Source: JACKNG01 sp050184115
GTDB taxonomy: Bacteria > Pseudomonadota > Gammaproteobacteria > Ga0077536
DNA: 64,000 nucleotides
Reading direction: 5' to 3'
NCBI GenBank assembly: GCA_050184115.1
Contig: JBFXAQ010000004.1
Span: 310,001-374,000 of the forward strand
Within the stretch, counting starts at the first letter, position 1. The number at the start of each line of letters is the position of its first letter. A program made the translations under genes and the position numbers. The notes under the pieces are model-generated. The model did no database searches. It saw only the letters and a program-made list of their open reading frames with translations, and was not told the DNA's origin. This document shows, piece by piece, positions 58,170-64,000 of this stretch.

Positions 58170-61100
58170 GTGAAGATCTTCCTCTCGTATGCGACGGAAG
58201 ATCGGGAGGTGGCCGCTTCAATCTGTTTTTCCCTACGGGCTGAGGGCCACGAAGTCTTTTTCGACGAGGTCAGTCTGCCGGCTGGTGGGAACTACAACAC
58301 GCGCATACGGGCAGCAATCTCACAGTGCGAGCTGTTCGCGTTCCTGATAAGTCCGCACTCGATCACTCCCGGCCGCTACACGCTCACCGAGCTGAATCTT
58401 GCCTGCCGTCGGTGGCCGAATCCGTCGCAGCACGTCCTCCCGGTGGTGGTGGCCCCGACGCCGGACCGTGACATCCCCGCCTATCTGAACGCGGTGACGC
58501 GCCTCACGCCGTTGGGCAACCTGGCGGCAGAGGTCGCGCTGTGGGTGGCAGATCTGCGGCACGATCCAGGCGACATGCGGAAAACGCAGGCATCCGTTGC
58601 CCGCGCCGAACCCGCTGTCAGTTATGCATCGATACATCTCAGTTTCGCTACGCAGCCGGACGGAAGGTTCGTTCTTGGCGTCCCATCGTCTCCCGCAGGC
58701 AGCGTTAGCGCGGCGCCCTGCGAAATCGAACCCGGCGATCTGCAGAAACTGCTGTGGATGGCGCCGCAGCCGGTTTCAGGTCCGCTACGTCGAGGCGGAA
58801 CAGGCATGGGGACAATGCCCGGTTTATTGCCGTCGGCGGCGGATGCACGCGTGGTCGGCGAGCATATTTATGCGCTCCTGCAGGAGCCCCATGTTCGCGA
58901 TTGTGTCGATCGCAGCCGGCGCCAGGTAAATCCCCAGCGAGGGTTGGGATTACGCTTCCTGGTCGACACGTCGAACGCTCCGGAACTGGCTCTCCTGCCA
59001 TGGGAACTCGCATACGACCCAGTACGTGAGGACTTCATTTTCTGTGACCGCATGACGCCGCTCGTTCGATGGCAGGACATCGGTACGCCCGCCCCGACTC
59101 TCGCGGTGCGGTTACCCGTTCGGCTACTGGTCGTCGTCGCCGCACCCAAAGATCGGCCAGAGTCTTCGATTGGCGAGGAAATTTCCCGACTGCATGACGT
59201 CATGGACGAGCTGACCAGGCAGGGGCTTGTCGAAACGGTCTATCTCGAGCATGCAACGCTTGAAGCCATGGACGCCGCGCTGCTGAAGCATGCCCCGCAC
59301 ATTCTTCACTTCATCGGCCACGGCGATTTCGTCGATGGGCAGGCGGCAGTCATCCTGGAAACTTCCGCGCCGGGCGCAACGAGTGACCCTATCAATGGTC
59401 GTCGTCTCGCGCTGGTTCTGCGCAATCACCTTGCAAGCCTACGTTTTGTCTTTCTGAATAACTGTCTTGGTGCGGCAGCGCGGCAAGGAGATCCGCTCGG
59501 TAGCGTGGCATATAGCCTTGTGAGGCGCGGTGTCCCGGCTGTGGTGGCGATGCAGTTTCCGGTCACTGATCGTGCCGCAGTCCTGTTGGCGCACCACTTC
59601 TATCGCTACTTGTCGACGGGTCTTCCGGTGGACACCGCGCTGACTTCGGCGCGCGCATTCCTGCTCGCTCGTGGCTGCGAGGTCGAATGGGCCGCCCCCG
59701 CGCTACACACCTGTGCGCTAGATGGGAATCTTTTCGACGTTGATTCCGGGGCGGTGCACGTCGAATTCGTGCCGACGGCAGCGTACGAGGCCAACCGGGC
59801 TTCGAATGTACCAATGTCCCGGTCTTCGACGGCTCAGTCGGCCGACGGTGAAGTGCCGGCAGTGGAGGGGACGACGGAGCACGCGTTTCTGACCATCGTG
59901 TTCGCGGACATCAGCGGCAGTACGCGCCTATACGAGGTCCTGGGCGATGGGCCGGCGCGGGCCCAGGTGGCCAGTTGCCTGCAGGTGCTGACGGACGTCA
60001 CCAAGCGCCACGGCGGCTCGGTCATCAAGACCATCGGCGACGAGCTCATGTGCACCTTCCCGACCGCCGAGAGCGCGGTCTCGGCCGCCTGCGAGATGCA
60101 CGAGATGCTGGAGGACGAGGTGGTCGAAAGCCCCTCGGCCGGTCAGATCTCGCTCGCCATCCGTATCGGCCTCCATCACGGTCCGGCCATCCTGGAGGCG
60201 GGTGACGTCTTCGGCGATGCGGTCAACGTCGCCGCGCGCATGGCCTCGATGGCCAAGGCCGGCCAGATCATCACCACCCAGTCGACCATCGACGAGCTGC
60301 CGCCGATCCTCAAGGCCAGCTCGCGCTTCATCGACCGGGCGCCCGTCAAGGGCAAGAAAGAGACGATGGACATCTTCGAAGTGCTGTGGCAGCAGGAAGA
60401 CGTCACGCGCATGTCGACCGGGGTCATCCCCGAACCGATCAACCGCGCGCAGCTCGACCTGCGCTACCACGATGACCGCGTTACCGTCGACGCCGAACGC
60501 AGCCAGGTCGTGCTGGGGCGCAGCAAGACCGCCGACATCGCCGTGGCCGAAGCCCTCGCCTCGCGCCAGCACGTGCGCGTCGAACACCGCCGGGGCAAGT
60601 TCTTCATCATCGATCAGAGCACCAACGGCACGTATGTCTTCTGCGATGGCAGCGAGGCCTTCCTGCGCCGTGAGGAGATGCCCCTCACCGGCAGCGGCAA
60701 GATCAGCCTCGGCCGCTCGTTCGCGGAGAACCCGCAGGAAATCGTGTATTTCAAGACGGGTGACGGCGCGTATTGGGATGCTGCTTCCGCCCGTAGGCTT
60801 CCGGCGGCTGGCCAGCCAGGGCACGTGGCGCCGGAGCACCAGGTGCAAAGCAAGCGCTGGTCAGCTGATCCGCCCAGCGCTCTTGAACACTCACGTATCG
60901 CGCCCGCACCGACGCCGAGCGACAGAGCCGCGGCAGACGTCGGTGAGGCGGATGACCACGGAATAGACGTGAAGTTGCCCGGCAGTGCGGATGCGCCGCC
61001 GAGTTTCAGCCAGATGGTTCCGTACGCTGAAGAGTTCGACGCCGAGGCCTCCGCCTTTCTCGATTTTGACGACTCTGGCGACGATGAAGACGACCTTGGG

Positions 61101-63188
61101 GACCGCTATTACGCATCACGCGCCAGTACCGACGATACTGTCAATGCACAGCAGCACGTTGATTTCATCGTTGGCGAGTATGGAAATTTTGACGATGAAG
61201 CGCTGGCTGGACGGCAAACTCGACCAGGAGACGTCGAATCTGCCGTAGGTGGCGACTTTGAGGAAGCATTCGACATCGGCATGATTGGGTCGCCAATGCA
61301 TGTCGGCGACAGCCCGGAGGGCGATCGCGGAAAGCCGGTTCTTGCCACCGGCGCAATAGGCCCAGCGCAAGACAGATTGCCCGTTGTCGTCGCCGTAGTC
61401 GTGGCGGTAGCCGTTGGTATCGGACTGACGACGTTTGCGACGTCATTCCGGTTCGATTCGGGGGCAAGCCACCAGCCGAGCGTATCGACAAGTGCTGCGG
61501 AAGACGACCACAGTCCGCCGCCCTTCCGACCGTCGCCATCGCCGGAAGCTGGCGGATCCGAGCACGGCGATACCGCTCAGAATGCGGAGAGTCCTCCGCC
61601 GGCGACTCCGATTTTGGCACCGAGCTCGCCGGCCGTAGCCGAGCCGGGTCTGGTGGCCCGGATCTCGACAGCCTTGAATGCCGGGCGTCTCAGCGAGGCC
61701 CGCGTCCTGCTCGAGAAGGCCAAGGCGACGGAGGCCGAGCATCCCGACATCGTGCGGCTCAAAGCAGCCTTCAATGCCCGCCTGGGCGAGGCCAAGGCGC
61801 TATTCGACGCCTACAAGTCTCAGTACACCGACGGCGACTACGCGGCCGCGCTGACGACCATGGAACAGGCACGTGTGGTGTGGGCGGACAGCGACACGTT
61901 CACGAGGGAGCACGCGCGTGTCCGGGGCAGGATCGACGAGCAGGCGGCGACGCGCGAGCCCTCGTCCGCGCCGCGCGTGGTGACGGCGGCCCTGCCGCCA
62001 TCCAACCCATGCGACAGCCGGCTGGCCGGATTCGGCAAGCGTCGCCAGGGGACCTGCTTCTACTTCGTGTCGGGTGACCAGCGCGGCCCGTCGATGGTGG
62101 TGGTACCGGAAGGCGGTGAGATCACGCGGCCCTTTGCCATTGGCAAGTACGAGATCACGGTATCGGACTACAACCGCTACTGCATGCTGAGCGGGGGATG
62201 CGAGCCGCGCCGCGATGCCGACGGGCGCCAACCGATCACCGGCATATCGATCGCCGACGCGCGGGCCTATGTCGCATGGTTGTCCGAAAGCACCGGGAAG
62301 CATTTCCGCCTGCCCACGGTCGGCGAGTGGGTTTACGCCGCCGAGGCCGCCGGTGACCAGCCGCAGAGGGACTACAACTGCCGGCTCGAACAGGGCGGCA
62401 AGTTGCTCAAGGGCCAGGGCGCGATGGGCGTGACTACCGGCAAGCCAAATGGTTGGGGGTTGTACAACTACATTGGCAATGTGCAGGAGTGGGCGACATC
62501 GGGCGAACGTTTGGTCGCACGCGGGGGCGCCTATGGTGATCCTATGAACGACTGCAGTATCGACTTCGAACGCGCTCACGACGGAACGCCGGACCCGTTC
62601 ACGGGAATGCGTGTCGTCATGGACCTCGGTGAACCGGGTGAAATGCCCGCGCCGCCTGCGTTGGAACCCCCGATACCAGTCCCGGGCGCACCGCCAACAG
62701 CGTCACTGTCCCCGGAAGCCGCGCGTCCCGCAATCGGTTCGCCAGCTCAGGGTCAGCCGGGCACCCAGGGTTCTCATGCCGAGTCCCACGGTTCATCCGC
62801 GCCTGCGTTGGCGCCGGCCGGCCCAGCCGTGCCGCGCTCAATCCCTCTCTACAGCGTGGTGCCCGGCGACACCTTGTGGTCGATCGCGGCCTCCGCATAC
62901 GGCAATCCCTTGCGATGGACCGAGATCTACGCGTCGAACGGCGCGGCACTCGACAACCCCGATCGGATCTTCCCTGGTCAGCGTCTGCGGCTGGAGGGGA
63001 GCAATGTGCCGTTGTCGGCGTCGCTGCGGACTTATGCCGTGAAACCAGGTAACAGCCTGTGGGGAATCGCCCGCAGCGAACTCGGCACCCCCTCCCGCTG
63101 GCACGAGATCTACCGCGCGAATCGTGATCGCATCGCCCATCCCGATCTGATTTACCCGGGGCAAAACCTGTCCTTGCCGATGCGTTAG
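58170..63188 (+). CDS. TIR-CHAT-class III cyclase-FHA-TM-FGE-LysM giant protein
   Basis: The product is 1672 residues. Domains in order: TIR 1-130 (MKIFLSYATEDREVAASICF; candidate NADase Glu74 in TLTELNLA); CHAT protease about 255-525 with His384 in HFIGHGDF and Cys432 in FLNNCLGA; class III adenylyl cyclase 572-735 (FAD580ISGST, IK620TIGD624, D679, N686, R690); FHA 765-862 (VLGRS, SRQH, NGTY); acidic disordered 870-1065; one transmembrane helix about 1070-1090; TPR-like helices 1160-1255; FGE/SUMF1-type domain 1290-1485 (GNVQEW, RGGAY); Pro-rich linker; two LysM repeats 1559-1608 and 1620-1669. This predicts a cytoplasmic TIR, CHAT, cyclase and FHA half and a periplasmic FGE-like/LysM half. 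GTG 58170 is the first start in the frame; its Shine-Dalgarno is weak. Base usage is less GC-biased in the TIR-CHAT part than in the cyclase-FHA part. Confidence 0.88.
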   Translation: MKIFLSYATEDREVAASICFSLRAEGHEVFFDEVSLPAGGNYNTRIRAAISQCELFAFLISPHSITPGRYTLTELNLACRRWPNPSQHVLPVVVAPTPDRDIPAYLNAVTRLTPLGNLAAEVALWVADLRHDPGDMRKTQASVARAEPAVSYASIHLSFATQPDGRFVLGVPSSPAGSVSAAPCEIEPGDLQKLLWMAPQPVSGPLRRGGTGMGTMPGLLPSAADARVVGEHIYALLQEPHVRDCVDRSRRQVNPQRGLGLRFLVDTSNAPELALLPWELAYDPVREDFIFCDRMTPLVRWQDIGTPAPTLAVRLPVRLLVVVAAPKDRPESSIGEEISRLHDVMDELTRQGLVETVYLEHATLEAMDAALLKHAPHILHFIGHGDFVDGQAAVILETSAPGATSDPINGRRLALVLRNHLASLRFVFLNNCLGAAARQGDPLGSVAYSLVRRGVPAVVAMQFPVTDRAAVLLAHHFYRYLSTGLPVDTALTSARAFLLARGCEVEWAAPALHTCALDGNLFDVDSGAVHVEFVPTAAYEANRASNVPMSRSSTAQSADGEVPAVEGTTEHAFLTIVFADISGSTRLYEVLGDGPARAQVASCLQVLTDVTKRHGGSVIKTIGDELMCTFPTAESAVSAACEMHEMLEDEVVESPSAGQISLAIRIGLHHGPAILEAGDVFGDAVNVAARMASMAKAGQIITTQSTIDELPPILKASSRFIDRAPVKGKKETMDIFEVLWQQEDVTRMSTGVIPEPINRAQLDLRYHDDRVTVDAERSQVVLGRSKTADIAVAEALASRQHVRVEHRRGKFFIIDQSTNGTYVFCDGSEAFLRREEMPLTGSGKISLGRSFAENPQEIVYFKTGDGAYWDAASARRLPAAGQPGHVAPEHQVQSKRWSADPPSALEHSRIAPAPTPSDRAAADVGEADDHGIDVKLPGSADAPPSFSQMVPYAEEFDAEASAFLDFDDSGDDEDDLGDRYYASRASTDDTVNAQQHVDFIVGEYGNFDDEALAGRQTRPGDVESAVGGDFEEAFDIGMIGSPMHVGDSPEGDRGKPVLATGAIGPAQDRLPVVVAVVVAVAVGIGLTTFATSFRFDSGASHQPSVSTSAAEDDHSPPPFRPSPSPEAGGSEHGDTAQNAESPPPATPILAPSSPAVAEPGLVARISTALNAGRLSEARVLLEKAKATEAEHPDIVRLKAAFNARLGEAKALFDAYKSQYTDGDYAAALTTMEQARVVWADSDTFTREHARVRGRIDEQAATREPSSAPRVVTAALPPSNPCDSRLAGFGKRRQGTCFYFVSGDQRGPSMVVVPEGGEITRPFAIGKYEITVSDYNRYCMLSGGCEPRRDADGRQPITGISIADARAYVAWLSESTGKHFRLPTVGEWVYAAEAAGDQPQRDYNCRLEQGGKLLKGQGAMGVTTGKPNGWGLYNYIGNVQEWATSGERLVARGGAYGDPMNDCSIDFERAHDGTPDPFTGMRVVMDLGEPGEMPAPPALEPPIPVPGAPPTASLSPEAARPAIGSPAQGQPGTQGSHAESHGSSAPALAPAGPAVPRSIPLYSVVPGDTLWSIAASAYGNPLRWTEIYASNGAALDNPDRIFPGQRLRLEGSNVPLSASLRTYAVKPGNSLWGIARSELGTPSRWHEIYRANRDRIAHPDLIYPGQNLSLPMR

Positions 63189-63844
63189 AAGATGGGGCAC
63201 ATGTCACTTTCTTCGGAACGCGCCTGGCGCATCGCGTCCGCGAGCGCGGCGTGAATGCAGGACCAGCCACCGAGCGTTGGCACGTGCTATCCAAGGCGGT
63301 CGTTGCGGCTGCGCATGCACGTAACGTCCGGCGAGGCCCAACGCGGGAGGCGGGTGGGCCGAGAACGACCGGGTTGGTCACCTGCGGACTGCGGCAAGTT
63401 AATGTAGTTCCTGGTCAGGATGTGACCGGTGCAATGGGGCAGGCAGCGGACGCCGTGAGAGACGAGGATCGATGTTGCGTACATTGAGCAGCGAGAGGCG
63501 AGGAGGGCGGGTGCCGCGTCGGCGGCCGCGGTCGAAGTGTGCTCGTGCTGGGTGCGGCGGTGACGACAGCAGGTGCACGGCAATGGCGGATCCGTCGTGT
63601 GCGCGGCGAATTCGGCAAGACGCGATACGATTCACGTTGCTGCGCGCAGCCGGGTGGTGCGCAAGTGGGTTTCAAGATGTTTCCAGCGGGTCAGGCGGAG
63701 CATATGAGGGGGCAGTGGTTGGTATGACTTGCGGCTCTGGTTTGGTGGGAACAGCCCGTCCGCGGGTGACCCGTTATCGCGATAGATGAGTAACACGCGC
63801 GGACGAACCGCCGTTGTCGTTCGTCCGTCGTCAAGGGGATCGAA
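63189..63844. other. 656-bp region without a supported gene
   Basis: Between the giant gene and cstA several short open frames exist on both strands, but none has a ribosome binding site plus family-like sequence, and composition is mixed. I see no REP palindrome, tRNA or terminator with a T-run. The cstA promoter must be at the right end. Confidence 0.5.
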
Positions 63845-64000
63845 TTGTCACTACGATTGAACAAGGCGCGCCCAGGACGCGGCATTCGTCCGCTCGCCTG
63901 GCTTACCATTGCGGTCATCGGCGCTGCCGCCGTCGGCGGCATCGCCATCCACCGCGGCGAGAGCATCAACAGCCTGTGGTTCATCGTCGCGGCGGTGTGC
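63845..64000 (+). CDS. cstA: carbon starvation protein CstA, N-terminus (cut by the window edge)
   Basis: The frame opens at TTG 63845, with AAGGGG at 63833-63838 placed 6 nt upstream, and continues to the edge (52 codons). It has a basic N-terminus, a hydrophobic helix (LAWLTIAVIGAAAVGGIAIH), and RGESINSLWFIVAAVC, which matches the conserved RGE-x-IN-[AS]-LW-hhVAAVC start of CstA peptide/pyruvate transporters. The remainder is outside the window, so its completeness is unknown. Confidence 0.75.
   Translation, partial: MSLRLNKARPGRGIRPLAWLTIAVIGAAAVGGIAIHRGESINSLWFIVAAVC

Noticed and set aside
56094..63188. Calling the cyclase pair a classical phage-defence island
   Set aside because: No restriction, toxin-antitoxin, integrase or other defence genes surround it; only the TIR, CHAT and SLOG domains hint at defence, so this remains open.
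63251..63790. Short open frames after the giant gene
   Set aside because: None has a good ribosome binding site or recognisable sequence; composition is typical of non-coding GC-rich DNA.

Overview
This window looks like chromosomal DNA from a high-GC proteobacterium, most likely a gammaproteobacterium with broad catabolic ability (Nevskiales- or Immundisolibacter-like; this placement is inference). The hints are the actP-yjcH pair, ExoD, HugZ and CstA relatives, a textbook Pho-box array, an FNR/Anr-type promoter, and two families of REP-like palindromes in the intergenic gaps. No rRNA, tRNA, CRISPR array, prophage or intact transposase gene is visible. Genes are dense, often with ATGA overlaps.

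Layout. 0-8.6 kb: mixed housekeeping and hydrolytic genes (secreted methyltransferase, M24B aminopeptidase P, dienelactone hydrolase, SMP-30 lactonase, paired PaaI thioesterases). 8.8-10.3 kb: a porin behind four PHO-box units. 10.5-14.3 kb: a divergent conserved protein/APH-like kinase pair, a secreted coiled-coil protein with VDAYN repeats, and an ABM monooxygenase. 14.4-20.3 kb: DEAD-box helicase, EthA-like FAD monooxygenase, acetate symporter operon. 20.3-22.6 kb: a REP-rich patch with a partial tandem duplication of exoD and a 298-bp MITE-like element. 22.6-32.3 kb: acyl-CoA dehydrogenases, an LLM oxidoreductase, a class II HDAC-like deacetylase, an AraC regulator, a metallo-beta-lactamase-fold protein and a MetE-like protein. 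32.6-36.4 kb: a SnoaL-like protein, a cytosolic reductive-dehalogenase-like protein and a DoxX protein. 36.3-41.1 kb: a minus-strand operon of a beta-hydroxyacid dehydrogenase, P450, Baeyer-Villiger-type monooxygenase (with an in-frame stop) and sulfotransferase. 41.2-46.4 kb: M48 lipoprotein protease, a second EthA-like monooxygenase, an acyl-CoA dehydrogenase and a LysE exporter. 46.5-53.5 kb: a seven-gene acyl-CoA cluster that includes a fused double acyl-CoA dehydrogenase and an SDR carrying the complete halohydrin-dehalogenase signature. 53.6-55.9 kb: a DUF1538-DUF1538-PII-CBS operon behind an FNR-type class II promoter. 56.1-63.2 kb: two adjacent class III nucleotide cyclase genes, one of them a 1672-residue TIR-CHAT-cyclase-FHA-TM-FGE-LysM giant. 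63.8 kb to the end: start of cstA.

How it fits together. Much of the window suits oxidative breakdown of hydrophobic acids, ketones, sterol- or terpene-like molecules and perhaps organohalogens: monooxygenases and a P450 activate the substrate, acyl-CoA dehydrogenases, a crotonase and MaoC process CoA esters, and thioesterases and lactonases release products. The most novel-looking part is the pair of cyclase genes at 56-63 kb, which may form a cAMP-type signalling system joining an NAD-linked (TIR) module and a protease (CHAT) module in the cytoplasm to a cell-wall sensor (LysM) in the periplasm.
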